From JAPLDB01 sp964356415 (lineage in GTDB: Bacteria; Bacteroidota; Bacteroidia; AKYH767-A; 2013-40CM-41-45): a DNA stretch of 33,002 bases. The notes under the pieces were generated by a model. It saw only the letters and a list, made by a program, of their open reading frames with translations, did not search any database and was not told where the DNA came from. A program made the position numbers and the translations under genes. Shown here one piece after another: positions 23,075-31,619 of the stretch; the first letter of the stretch is position 1; the number at the start of each line of letters is the position of its first letter. The stretch is taken from NCBI GenBank assembly GCA_964356415.1, contig CAYHHK010000036.1, positions 1 to 33,002 on the forward strand, written 5' to 3'.

Positions 23075-24011
23075 ATGGAACCATCAAACCCATTCCCTCT
23101 CTCCGCCTATGTGTCTCCAGAACTGTTTTGTGACAGAGAAGACGAGACAAAACGCCTGCTCACGAGTTTCCGTTCGGGAGTAAACACTACACTTATTGCA
23201 CAACGCAAAATCGGGAAAACCGGCTTGATCAAACATGCGTTTCACCAGCTTTCCAAATCAAAGAAAGCAACCTGTTTGTATGTGGACATCATGCATACAC
23301 AAAACCTTCAGGATCTTGTGAATGAACTTGCCAAAGCAATCATTGGAAAATTAGATTCAAAGCCCGCATTAATGATGAAAAAAATTATGGACGTACTGGC
23401 TTCTTTTCGCCCCATGTTATCGTATGATTCCCTTACCGGAGAACCCAATGTAACACTTACGCTGGCGCACCCCGGAGATGCCATGCTTTCACTCGAAAAA
23501 ATTTTCAAGTACCTGAAGGAGCAAGGCAAAAAACAAACAGTAATCATAGCGCTTGATGAGTTTCAGCAAATCCTTGAATACCCCGAAAAAAACGTGGAGG
23601 CGCATCTGCGGGGATTTATCCAGTTTATGAATAATGTGTGTTTTATTTTTTCGGGAAGTCACAAGCATATGATGATAAAAATGTTTATGGATTCAAGCCG
23701 TCCGTTTTATCAAAGCACGGATTGGATGACATTAAAAAAAATAAGCCCCGAGGCGTACATGCCGTTTATCAAAAAACAATTTGCCAAAGGCAAAATAAAA
23801 ATTACTAACGAGGAGATTGAATACATTCTTGGCTGGACACGCACCCATACATATTACGTCCAGGCATTGTGCAATAAGCTTTTTGAAGCAGGTGAAAAGC
23901 AATTGACCCGGGACATCATTCATAAATCAATGTATCAAGTCCTGGAAAATAACGAAGCGATCTATTACAGTTACCGCAACCTGCTTACCATGCCTCAATG
24001 GAATCTTTTAA
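23075..24011 (+). CDS. ATPase of the archaeal-ATPase (STAND/AAA) type, 3' end in gap
   Basis: About 312 residues are visible before the gap. The N-terminus SAYVSPELFCDREDETKRL is the usual box preceding the P-loop. Walker A is the variant IAQRKIGKTGL (K48, T49), as in the archaeal ATPase/MNS clade. Walker B is TVIIALDEFQQI (D161, E162). The segment VCFIFSGSHKHMM is sensor-1-like, and a C-terminal helical part follows (YILGWTRTHTYYVQALCNKLF). Family members normally end in a winged-helix domain, which would be in the gap. Many are linked to mobile elements or toxin-like loci; the role is unknown. The four TTACGTAA palindromes immediately upstream suggest tight, probably autogenous, control. 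Confidence 0.85.
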
Positions 24012-24111
24012 NNNNNNNNNNNNNNNNNNNNNNNNNNNNNNNNNNNNNNNNNNNNNNNNNNNNNNNNNNNNNNNNNNNNNNNNNNNNNNNNNNNNNNNNN
24101 NNNNNNNNNNN
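24012..24111. other. Assembly gap (100 N placeholder) between convergent genes
   Basis: Exactly 100 N. It swallows the 3' ends of both the ATPase gene and the convergent secreted-protein gene, so its true length is unknown and probably several hundred bases or more. Confidence 0.85.
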
Positions 24112-24425
24112 TTCAACTGTGTAGTATCATATTTAAAACAAATGCCGGTGATGTAGGAAACCCCAATCTGGCCCTTAAAGTGTGTGCAGTAAACGGCATT
24201 GTCATTTCCCCAGTTTTCTGTATGTGGCGTCTCCAGACATCCTCCCGTGATACCGTTGGTCTGAAGCTGGTTCAACCCGGGTCCATTGTCAAAACGGTTT
24301 TGAAAGTCATTGTCTGAGGCACTTGAATAGGTGTCGAAGTCAACAGTTTCGCTTACCATCTGTGCTGTGACAAGAAAAGAGGTAGCAAAAAGGAAAACAA
24401 TGAGGGCCAGAATGATCTTTTTCAT
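24112..24425 (-). CDS. N-terminal fragment of a secreted protein
   Basis: The first 104 or so residues are visible. They comprise a signal peptide (MKKIILALIVFLFATSFLVT, cleaved near AQ) and the start of a mature domain (VDFDTYSSASDNDFQNRFDN, then GGCLETPHTENWGNDNAVYC and HFKGQIGVSY). The rest is in the gap. It may be a jelly-roll or T9SS-type cargo, judging by the acidic, aromatic, Asn/Gly-rich composition and the many T9SS proteins nearby. The partial protein at the right edge of the window has similar phrasing, but they need not be related. Confidence 0.6.
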
Positions 24426-24978
24426 GTTATAGGGGATATTCTTTATCCGGTGAAAGTAACAAAGACAAGTCAGCCAACCACCTCATTTTCTTGAACATAC
24501 CCTGATTGTAATTTTCACGGAATATAGCCCAAATTCTTTTCAACATTTTGTCTCCGTGACGTCATAGCCTGATTTTCAAACCAAAATATTTTTCACAGCC
24601 ACCTTTAGCATCCCTTCCTACGTAAACCAATCAAATTTTGCAAACGAACTTTTGAACACATTTTGTTCATAAGCGCCAAAGGCCTTGTCTTGTAAGGGTT
24701 TTATGGTTCATTTCTATTTGTCAACACATGTCGGTTTACAATTGTTGGAAAAAATTTCAGATAATTCTTGCATAGCGAATTTTAGAAATGAATATTTGAC
24801 CTCATCAATCGGGAAGAGTTCATCCCGAAAATTTCATAAACGGTAAAGGGAAAAAGATTTCTCGCGCAGGGTAAGGTTTAAAAAACTTTCGAATACGGGA
24901 GCAGGGAATTGTCTCCCCTAAATTTTAAAAAAACATACTTAGTATAAAAGATCAAACACAACTTAAAAAACGAAAAAC
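24426..24978. other. Intergenic region upstream of nrdB
   Basis: About 550 AT-rich bases. Small hairpins occur (CGGGAAGAGTTCATCCCG at about 24811-24828; GGGAG and CTCCC arms at about 24897-24918) and might lie in a long nrdB leader. I found no clear TTG/TAnnTTTG promoter pair and no recognisable NrdR box. No gene is seen. Confidence 0.45.
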
Positions 24979-25941
24979 ATGGCTGAAGTATTATTAGAAG
25001 AAAACAAAGAACGGTTCGTTCTATTACCTATTAAGTATCCTAAAGTCTGGGAAATGTACAAGCGCCATGAGGCCAGTTTCTGGACAGCAGAAGAAGTGGA
25101 TCTGCACGCCGATATGAAAGACTGGGAGCGACTGAGTGCCGATGAAAAGCATTTTGTAAAACACATCCTGGCATTCTTTGCAGCAAGTGATGGCATCGTA
25201 AATGAAAACCTGGCAGTAAATTTCATGAGTGAGGTTCAGATTCCGGAAGCCCGTTGTTTTTACGGATTCCAGATCATGATGGAAAACATCCACTCTGAAA
25301 TGTACTCCCTGCTGATCGATACTTATATTAAAGACAGCGCAGAGAAGAAATACCTTTTCAATGCCATCGAAACGGTTCCATGCGTAAAGAAGAAAGCAGA
25401 ATGGGCATTGCGCTGGATTCAGAACGGATCTTTTGCCGAGCGACTGATCGCTTTTGCAGCAGTTGAAGGGATTTTCTTCAGCGGGAGCTTCTGCTCAATC
25501 TTCTGGCTTAAGAAACGCGGACTGATGCCCGGACTCAGCACTTCAAATGAATTCATCTCCCGTGATGAAGGTATGCATTGCGACTTTGCATGCTTGTTAT
25601 ACAGCATGCTTGAAACGAAATTAAACCCTGAAGAAGTTCTTGCCATTATTACTGATGCAGTAACTTATGAGCATGAATTTGTTACTTCCTCATTACCAGT
25701 CTCATTGATCGGGATGAATTCGAAAATGATGTGCCAGTACATCGAATTTGTTGCCGACCGCTTGCTGGGCTCTTTGGGGCTTCCTAAACATTACAATTCA
25801 GCTAATCCGTTTGACTTCATGGAACTGATTTCTCTTCAGGGAAAAACGAACTTCTTTGAAAAGAGAGTAAGTGAATACAAAAAACAAGGCGTTGGACAAT
25901 CGAAGGAGGAGAACGTCTTTAAAATGGACGAAGATTTCTAA
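24979..25941 (+). CDS. nrdB: Ribonucleotide reductase class Ia, small subunit
   Basis: This 320-residue R2 protein forms the di-iron tyrosyl-radical cofactor for NrdA in deoxyribonucleotide synthesis. All ligands are visible: D71 (ASDGIVNENL), E102 and H105 (ENIHSEMY), E163 (VEGIFFSGSF), E197 and H200 (RDEGMHCDF), and the radical tyrosine Y109. The sequence is of the eukaryote-like subgroup typical of Bacteroidota. It ends with an acidic, Phe-terminated tail (NVFKMDEDF) that docks to the large subunit. It is transcribed with nrdA 178 bp downstream as drawn, across a repeat-bearing gap. Confidence 0.97.
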   Translation: MAEVLLEENKERFVLLPIKYPKVWEMYKRHEASFWTAEEVDLHADMKDWERLSADEKHFVKHILAFFAASDGIVNENLAVNFMSEVQIPEARCFYGFQIMMENIHSEMYSLLIDTYIKDSAEKKYLFNAIETVPCVKKKAEWALRWIQNGSFAERLIAFAAVEGIFFSGSFCSIFWLKKRGLMPGLSTSNEFISRDEGMHCDFACLLYSMLETKLNPEEVLAIITDAVTYEHEFVTSSLPVSLIGMNSKMMCQYIEFVADRLLGSLGLPKHYNSANPFDFMELISLQGKTNFFEKRVSEYKKQGVGQSKEENVFKMDEDF

Positions 25942-26119
25942 AGAAAGTATAGAGTATGAAGTANNNNNNNNNNNNNNNNNNNNNNNNNNNNNNNNNNNNN
26001 NNNNNNNNNNNNNNNNNNNNNNNNNNNNNNNNNNNNNNNNNNNNNNNNNNNNNNNNNNNNNNNGTCATCGGGCTTTGGGTCTTAATACTTAATACTAACC
26101 ACTTAATACTTTTAAAAAC
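25942..26119. repeat. nrdB-nrdA spacer with TTAATACT repeats and gap
   Basis: The spacer begins AAGTATAGAGTATGAAGTA, contains 100 N (25964-26063), and ends CTTAATACTTAATACTAACC, then ACTTAATACTTTT. The left and right halves are inverted forms of a TTAATACTT-type repeat (AAGTAT / ATACTT). The repeat explains why assembly failed here, and the real spacer may be longer. Confidence 0.7.
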
Positions 26120-28363
26120 ATGTACGTTACTAAACGCGATGGCAGAAAAGAGCCGGTGAAATTCGACAAGGTCACTGCGCGGATTCAAAAACTTGCCTAT
26201 GGATTAAGCGAGCACGTGGACACATTCATTGTGGCACAAAAAACCATTGAAGGTATTTATGACGGCGTAACTTCATCCGTGCTCGACAACCTCGCAGCTG
26301 AGATCGCTGCATCGCTGACGACACGCCATCCTGATTATGCCTTGCTTGCATCGCGCATAGCTGTGAGCAACCTCCACAAGAATACCAAGAAGTCCTTCAG
26401 CGAAACAATGAGGGACCTCTATAATTACATTGATCCGAAAACAGGTAAAAAAGCACCATTGCTCGCTGATGACGTATTCCATATCATCTGGGAAAACCGC
26501 GAACTATTTGATTCATCCATCATCTACGACCGCGATTTCGGTTATGATTATTTCGGATTCAAGACACTGGAGAAATCATACCTGTTAAAGCTTAACGGAC
26601 AGGTTGCTGAGCGCCCACAACACATGCTCATGCGCGTGGCCATCGGAATTCACAAGAGTGACGTGGAAGCAGCCGTTGAGACTTATAACCTGATGAGTGA
26701 ACGCTGGTTCACCCATGCAACACCAACATTGTTCAATGCCGGTACTCCGAAACCACAACTTTCGTCATGCTTCCTGTTGATGATGGAAGATGACAGCATT
26801 GACGGCATCTACAACACACTGAAGAATTGCGCAAAGATCTCACAAAGCGCAGGTGGCATCGGCTTGAGCATGCATAACATCCGTGCTACCGGTTCTTACA
26901 TCCGTGGCACGAACGGTACATCGAACGGCATTGTACCAATGCTTCGTGTCTTTAACGATACAGCACGATATGTTGACCAGGGCGGAGGCAAACGCAAAGG
27001 TTCATTCGCCATTTATCTTGAGCCATGGCATGCAGATGTTTTTGACTTCCTCGATCTGAAAAAGAATCATGGTAAGGAAGAAAACCGCGCCCGTGACTTA
27101 TTCTATGCACTGTGGATCTCAGATCTATTCATGAAACGCGTAGAAGAAGATGGAGAGTGGTCACTCTTCTGCCCGAATGAAGCACCCGGACTTGGCGATT
27201 GCTATGGAAAAGAATTTGAAGCCCTCTATACTCGTTATGAGCAGGAAGGCAAGGCTCGCAAAACCATCAAGGCACAGGAGCTCTGGTTTGCCATCCTTGA
27301 ATCACAGATTGAAACAGGTACTCCATACATGCTCTACAAAGATGCATGCAACGAAAAGAGNNNNNNNNNNNNNNNNNNNNNNNNNNNNNNNNNNNNNNNN
27401 NNNNNNNNNNNNNNNNNNNNNNNNNNNNNNNNNNNNNNNNNNNNNNNNNNNNNNNNNNNNATGCGTTATCCGTTTGAAAGCGATGAAGCGAAACAGTTGA
27501 ACAAGGAAATTCACGAGACAATTTATTATGCAGCGATGACTGCATCAAAAGATCTTGCAAAAGTTGACGGAGCTTATGAGACTTACGAAGGCTCTCCGTT
27601 ATCTCAGGGCATTTTCCAGTTCGACATGTGGGGTGTTACACCAAGTTCACGCTGGGAGTGGGATGTCCTCCGCGAAGAAGTGAAGAAATTCGGTGCACGC
27701 AACTCGCTGCTGCTGGCTCCGATGCCAACTGCAAGCACATCGCAGATCCTTGGCAACAACGAATGTTTCGAACCATACACAAGCAACATTTATACACGCA
27801 GGGTTCTCAGCGGAGAATTCCCGATCGTGAATAAGCATTTGCTGAAGGATCTGGTGAAATTGGGAATGTGGAATGACAACATGAAGAACCAGATCATTGC
27901 TGCCAACGGTTCAGTACAGGGCATTGATGAAATCCCGCAGGAGCTGAAAGAGATCTACAAAACCGTTTGGGAAATCAAGCAGCGCAATTTAATTGACATG
28001 GCTGCCGACCGCGGTGCATTTATCTGCCAGAGCCAGAGCCTGAACATGTTCATCGACAACCCGAATTTCGCCAAGCTCACCAGCATGCATTTCTATGCCT
28101 GGAAGAAAGGTTTGAAAACCGGCATGTATTACCTGCGCAGCAAGAGTGCGGCAGATGCCATCAAGTTTACCGTTGACCATAGCTTTATGAAAAAACCGGT
28201 TGAGGTTGCGGAGGAAGCGGCCGGCCCCCTAACCCCCGAAGCGGGAAACAGCCGCAGCGGCAGCCCAACAGCCGTAGCGGTAAGCGTTAGTGCAGAAGAA
28301 GCGTATGCACAGATGGCCTGCTCGCTGGACAACCCGGAGGCATGTGAGGCTTGTGGAAGTTGA
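26120..28363 (+). CDS. nrdA: Ribonucleotide reductase class Ia, large subunit
   Basis: This is the catalytic R1 subunit. An N-terminal ATP-cone comes first (residues 1 to about 90; YVTKRDGRKEPVKFDKVTAR). The ten-stranded barrel follows, with active-site Cys217 in PQLSSCFLL, the loop GGIGLSMHNIRATGSYI, PMPTASTSQILGNNE, and the radical-path tyrosines in MYYLR. The C-terminal redox tail ends CEACGS. The gap at 27361-27460 removes the NLCTE active-site motif; the human enzyme has about 100 residues there against 33 drawn, so about 300 bp are missing. The linker before the tail contains an in-frame repeat (AAGPLTPEAGNSRSGSPTA). A terminator follows. Confidence 0.96.
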   Translation: MYVTKRDGRKEPVKFDKVTARIQKLAYGLSEHVDTFIVAQKTIEGIYDGVTSSVLDNLAAEIAASLTTRHPDYALLASRIAVSNLHKNTKKSFSETMRDLYNYIDPKTGKKAPLLADDVFHIIWENRELFDSSIIYDRDFGYDYFGFKTLEKSYLLKLNGQVAERPQHMLMRVAIGIHKSDVEAAVETYNLMSERWFTHATPTLFNAGTPKPQLSSCFLLMMEDDSIDGIYNTLKNCAKISQSAGGIGLSMHNIRATGSYIRGTNGTSNGIVPMLRVFNDTARYVDQGGGKRKGSFAIYLEPWHADVFDFLDLKKNHGKEENRARDLFYALWISDLFMKRVEEDGEWSLFCPNEAPGLGDCYGKEFEALYTRYEQEGKARKTIKAQELWFAILESQIETGTPYMLYKDACNEKXXXXXXXXXXXXXXXXXXXXXXXXXXXXXXXXXXMRYPFESDEAKQLNKEIHETIYYAAMTASKDLAKVDGAYETYEGSPLSQGIFQFDMWGVTPSSRWEWDVLREEVKKFGARNSLLLAPMPTASTSQILGNNECFEPYTSNIYTRRVLSGEFPIVNKHLLKDLVKLGMWNDNMKNQIIAANGSVQGIDEIPQELKEIYKTVWEIKQRNLIDMAADRGAFICQSQSLNMFIDNPNFAKLTSMHFYAWKKGLKTGMYYLRSKSAADAIKFTVDHSFMKKPVEVAEEAAGPLTPEAGNSRSGSPTAVAVSVSAEEAYAQMACSLDNPEACEACGS
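27361..27460. other. Assembly gap (100 N placeholder) in nrdA
   Basis: Exactly 100 N between ACNEK and MRYPFES. By alignment from memory to other class Ia enzymes the missing stretch is about 100 codons, so the gap is about 300 bp. It happens to keep the frame, which should not be taken as evidence that its length is right. Confidence 0.85.
28219..28280. repeat. GC-rich repeat inserted in frame in nrdA
   Basis: CCGGCCCCCTAACCCCCGAA, then GCGGGAAACAGCCG, matches the reverse complement of the intergenic repeat at about 18884-18905 (AGCCGGCCCCCTGGCCCCCG, then AAGGGGGGAAGCAGCCGG) with few mismatches. AGCCGYAGCGG is then repeated in the following bases. It reads in frame, adding about 20 residues to the linker before the redox-active tail. 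Confidence 0.8.
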
Positions 28364-28397
28364 TCTTTAGTTTTTAGTGATATATAATTAAAAGGCA

Positions 28398-28430
28398 AAT
28401 GCTGCTTCAGAAATGGAGCAGCATTTTTTG
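28398..28430 (+). terminator. Terminator after nrdA
   Basis: AATGCTGCT (28398-28406) pairs with AGCAGCATT (28417-28425), followed by a T-run. It starts 35 bp after the nrdA stop codon. Confidence 0.9.
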
Positions 28431-28450
28431 TTTTGTCTCCTTTGGAGTAT

Positions 28451-28529
28451 TCATTGCGACTGCGAGGTACGAAGCAGGAAGCAATCCATCCAACAGATGT
28501 AGTCATTGCGAAAAACGAAGCAATCTCCC
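28451..28529. repeat. CATTGCGA...GAAGCAATC repeat, left side of GIY-YIG gene
   Basis: There are two direct copies: CATTGCGACTGCGAGGTACG, then AAGCAGGAAGCAATCC (28452-28487), and GTCATTGCGAAAAACGAAGC, then AATCTCCC (28502-28529). The inverted counterpart lies on the other side of the GIY-YIG gene at 28941-28996. Confidence 0.8.
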
Positions 28530-28598
28530 AAAATATTATAAAAAATAATCCAGTTTTATTCCGATGTATTTGTTGCAAGTCGCGTATACTTTCGCCTT

Positions 28599-28907
28599 AT
28601 GCTCAAAACCAAAGGAGGCTTTGTCTACATCATGACCAATAAGCACCATACAGTTTTATATACCGGCGTTACAAGCAATTTAACTGCAAGGATCCAACAG
28701 CACATCAATGGTATTCCTAAAGGTAGTTTTACTTCCAGATACCATTGCACAAAGTTGGTTTATTACAGTGGGTTTCCTTACATCGCTTCTGCAATTGCTG
28801 AAGAAAAACGAATCAAGGGAGGGAGTAGAAAAAGTAAGGTTGAATTGATTGAAGGGATGAATCCGGGATGGGGGGATTTGTGGGAGGATGTAAAAAAAGA
28901 AAGTTGA
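28599..28907 (+). CDS. GIY-YIG nuclease-domain protein
   Basis: This 102-residue protein is a stand-alone GIY-YIG domain. It has VYIM in place of GIY, LYTGVTSNLTARIQQH (the YIG-like YTG and catalytic Arg), then TSRYHCTKLVYYSGF, the catalytic Glu in AEEKRIKGGSRKSK, and the closing NPGWGDLW. The domain is complete, so it may cut DNA. The cellular role of such single-domain proteins in Bacteroidota is not known. The gene is bracketed by inverted copies of one repeat family (28451-28529 and 28941-28996), which points to an element that carries or is served by this nuclease. A TACTTTCG box lies 4 nt before the ATG. Confidence 0.92.
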   Translation: MLKTKGGFVYIMTNKHHTVLYTGVTSNLTARIQQHINGIPKGSFTSRYHCTKLVYYSGFPYIASAIAEEKRIKGGSRKSKVELIEGMNPGWGDLWEDVKKES

Positions 28908-28940
28908 GGTACTCAAATAATTAAAATCCGTGATTTAGTC

Positions 28941-28996
28941 GGGGGATTGCCCACCTGAACGAGTTCATTCGGGCAGGCTTCGTGCCTTATAATGAC
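28941..28996. repeat. Right inverted repeat arm with a nested palindrome
   Basis: GGGGGATTG (28941-28949) and CTTCGTGCCTTATAATGAC (28978-28996) together are the inverse of the left-side GTCATTGCGA..GAAGCAATCTCCC. They are split by 28 bases, CCCACCTGAACGAGTTCATT plus CGGGCAGG, itself an imperfect palindrome. One palindromic element appears to have landed inside another. TAATGACTA-like repeats follow to about 29030. Confidence 0.75.
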
Positions 28997-29048
28997 TACA
29001 AAAAATTGCAATGACTAAAATAATGGCAATGGCAATAACTACTAAAAT

Positions 29049-30719
29049 TTAAGCACCCACATCCTTAAACCTCGCCTTCTTATCTTTTATCTTCTGCCTG
29101 ATATGCTCACTCCACGTGCTACTGTCTTCCGCATCGAAGATGGTTATGTTTTGTGTGGGATCGGGCTTGAGCAAATCAGATGCATGGCATTTCAAAATAG
29201 TGGCTGCCGTTTTTACGCCTGAGTTGGCAGCGCCTGCAACGCCATGTGCAAGTATACTGGCTCCGCAGAGATATAGATTTTCTATTTCTGATTTTGCAGG
29301 AAATGAAAACGGCCCGCTTTGGTTGAATGACTTTTCAGTTCCATATGCATTGCCTCCGGTGGAGTTGATATAGTATTCATTGGTAATTGGTGTTCCGAGT
29401 TCCATCTGAACAACCTTGCTGCGAATGCCGGGAATAATTTTTTCCAGACTGTTCAGCATTTTTTCGCTGATGCGTTTTTTCATGGCGAGGTATTCGGGAG
29501 TCTGGTTTCCGCCTTCACCGCTGAATTTTTTGAAAACGGCATAATCAATAAACGTTACTACTTCAATGTTGTGGTACCGGCCGTTAAAGCTTGGGGGATC
29601 TTTTAAAGTCGGGCAGCTGATAAACAATCCGGGAAATTCATCGTCAGATAAAATATCGGCAGCAGTCATCTTCTTGTAAATTTCATCTACGTCAAGGTCT
29701 TTCAGCATCCAGATATTTCCGGAATCCATTCCCGCTGCACGTACATCCAGGTCAACGGTAAGAAAGAAAAGCAATGAGGTAACAGAGTAGCGCGTTTTAG
29801 AAATTCGCTTGCGGAGTTTTTCACTCAGGTTTTCTTCGCCCACCATGCCGAGGAAAGTTTTATTCGGATCGGCATTTGAAATGATCCGTTTGGCTTTGAT
29901 TACCTCCCCGCTTTCAAGTTCCACACCGACTGCGCGTTTGTTTTTTCCTGATTGTTCAAGCAGAATACGTTTTACTTTTTGTTTTACGCGTACCTCTCCA
30001 CCATTTCGTGTAATCGCCTTTGTCATTGCCTTTACGATGCCGGCACCTCCGCCCATAGGGTAATATCCTCCATTGAAATAGTGGTCCATGACTGCACAGT
30101 GTAAAGGAAAGCTGGCCATTGCGGGAGGCAAACCATGATCTCCGCATTGTGAATTGAGTACTTTCTGCAACAGTGGATCTTTTACAAACCAGTTAATCAC
30201 TTTTTTCAAACTGAACAATCCGTACTTGCCTAGGTAGCGGGTGCGATACGGAACTGTAAGGTTGTCCCAGAAGCCGCGCATCTTTACAATAAACTGCAAT
30301 TGCTGACTGACAGCATGCACCATGTCAATATATTTCTTCAATCCCCTTTTCTCATGTGGAAACCGGAGGGCAAGTGATTCATACAGGTTGTCTTTTCCTG
30401 CAGGCATTTCAAATTTATTATCGCCAATGTGAACGTGCTCATACCCCTTGGGATTCATCCTGAAAAATGTGAGGTCGTTGGCAATGCCAAGCCCTTCGTA
30501 TAGTTCAGCCGTTGATTCTCCTTTTTCAATCATGCCTATGTAATGCACACCGGGACTGAATCGCTGACCGTTCAGGAAAAAACTGTGACACCATCCCCCG
30601 GGAACATAGTGCTGCTCAAGTACCAGTACTTTTTGTCCTGCGCGCGAAAGGCAGATGGCTGCTGAAAGTCCGGCGGCACCGGAGCCGATGATAAGTGTGT
30701 CGATTTCCTGATCTTGCAT
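29049..30719 (-). CDS. FAD-dependent oxidoreductase, CrtI/CrtISO/RetSat-like
   Basis: A protein of about 556 residues from the ATG at 30719 (MQDQEIDTLIIGSG); a TTG five codons earlier is the alternative. The N-terminal dinucleotide-binding motif DTLIIGSGAAGLSAAICLSRAG and VLEQHYVPGGWCHSF are typical of the phytoene desaturase superfamily. YYPMGGGAGIVKAMTKAI and the C-terminal FAD contact NLYLCGASILAHGVAGAANSGVKTA agree. It resembles carotenoid cis-trans isomerase and retinol saturase rather than classic CrtI, and carotene or retinoid-like substrates are plausible. No other carotenoid gene is in the window. A link with the CarH-like regulator 26 kb away is speculative, and no TTGTTTAA operator precedes this gene. 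Confidence 0.85.
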   Translation of the reverse strand: MQDQEIDTLIIGSGAAGLSAAICLSRAGQKVLVLEQHYVPGGWCHSFFLNGQRFSPGVHYIGMIEKGESTAELYEGLGIANDLTFFRMNPKGYEHVHIGDNKFEMPAGKDNLYESLALRFPHEKRGLKKYIDMVHAVSQQLQFIVKMRGFWDNLTVPYRTRYLGKYGLFSLKKVINWFVKDPLLQKVLNSQCGDHGLPPAMASFPLHCAVMDHYFNGGYYPMGGGAGIVKAMTKAITRNGGEVRVKQKVKRILLEQSGKNKRAVGVELESGEVIKAKRIISNADPNKTFLGMVGEENLSEKLRKRISKTRYSVTSLLFFLTVDLDVRAAGMDSGNIWMLKDLDVDEIYKKMTAADILSDDEFPGLFISCPTLKDPPSFNGRYHNIEVVTFIDYAVFKKFSGEGGNQTPEYLAMKKRISEKMLNSLEKIIPGIRSKVVQMELGTPITNEYYINSTGGNAYGTEKSFNQSGPFSFPAKSEIENLYLCGASILAHGVAGAANSGVKTAATILKCHASDLLKPDPTQNITIFDAEDSSTWSEHIRQKIKDKKARFKDVGA

Positions 30720-30800
30720 TGAAAAGTTTAGCAAGATAGAGTTATTTTAATTTCGAATAAATAAATCCGAAATCCGAAAAAATAATGAAAAAGAAAATAA

Positions 30801-31526
30801 TCAATATCCCCTCAGCTTCACGAGAACGATTATTCCACCGTCAATTGAAGGGATATTGATGATTTTATTAAATCTACTTTCATGCGTGAAGTCGTAACCG
30901 TTATATTCCCTTTCCCACACAATGGAATTTTCACTATGTCGGAATCCAAATCCGCCGTAATATATTACAGAAAAATATTTTGACGACCATATTGCACTAT
31001 GTAGTATGCTGGCTCCGTAAATAATTTGATTCCCGGATTCGCAAACACCATAGCGGCCACTCAATGGAAGGAAAGAATAATTAGAATATGAGCGAGATTT
31101 TGCAATTACAGAAACCGAAATCATATTGGTCCAGGGCTCGTTAATTCTATAACTGAAATTATAGACAAGCCTACCTGCACAGCCCTTACCGTAAAAAAAT
31201 CTCTCGAGTTCAAAAGTATTTTCACCTGAGCCATATCCGCTAATTACATTATCTGGATCATATTTTGAACCATGATCCACGCCATTGAAATCATATCCGC
31301 CTGCTGCAATTATTGAGTGTCGTAGATGAAACCTGTAGAGCACATGTAATTCTACATCCCGCCAGGACAATTGCCCGATATTAAATCCGGCAAACAACTG
31401 TGTCTGAAATGATTTTTTTACTTCAACAGAATCAATCTGAAATAAAAAACTCTTTCCTGGTTGATTCGCAAAACAAAATGTTGTCCCAAATAAAAAATAA
31501 ATTGAAATAAAAAAAATAATTCTCAT
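30801..31526 (-). CDS. Putative secreted beta-barrel-like protein
   Basis: This 241-residue protein has a signal peptide (1-20, ending FCFA) and a mature part of alternating aromatic and polar strands (FQTQLFAGFNIGQLSW, VELHVLYRFHLRHSIIAAGG, RLVYNFSYRINEPWTNMISV, YFSVIYYGGFGFRHSENS). This suggests a small outer-membrane barrel. It is like the protein at 20304 in composition, though I see no clear alignment. No family is recognised. It is divergent from the gene at 31620 with 93 bp between. Confidence 0.65.
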   Translation of the reverse strand: MRIIFFISIYFLFGTTFCFANQPGKSFLFQIDSVEVKKSFQTQLFAGFNIGQLSWRDVELHVLYRFHLRHSIIAAGGYDFNGVDHGSKYDPDNVISGYGSGENTFELERFFYGKGCAGRLVYNFSYRINEPWTNMISVSVIAKSRSYSNYSFLPLSGRYGVCESGNQIIYGASILHSAIWSSKYFSVIYYGGFGFRHSENSIVWEREYNGYDFTHESRFNKIINIPSIDGGIIVLVKLRGY

Positions 31527-31567
31527 GGTAGTGATTAAAAAATGTAAAAGTAGTTAATAAATATTTT

Positions 31568-31597
31568 TTTGTATTTCCATTCCATCTTATACATTTA
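31568..31597 (+). promoter_or_regulatory. Candidate promoter of the gene at 31620
   Basis: TTTG (31568-31571) and TACATTTA (31590-31597, one mismatch to TAnnTTTG) are 18 bp apart. The start codon follows 22 bp downstream. The spacing is one base shorter than the usual range. Confidence 0.4.
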
Positions 31598-31619
31598 CTC
31601 CATTCAAAAATAGTTTTTT

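Noticed and set aside
29049..30719. Carotenoid cluster controlled by the CarH-like regulator
   Set aside because: Only one CrtI-superfamily gene is present, 26 kb away, without the TTGTTTAA operator and closer to CrtISO/RetSat than to CrtI.
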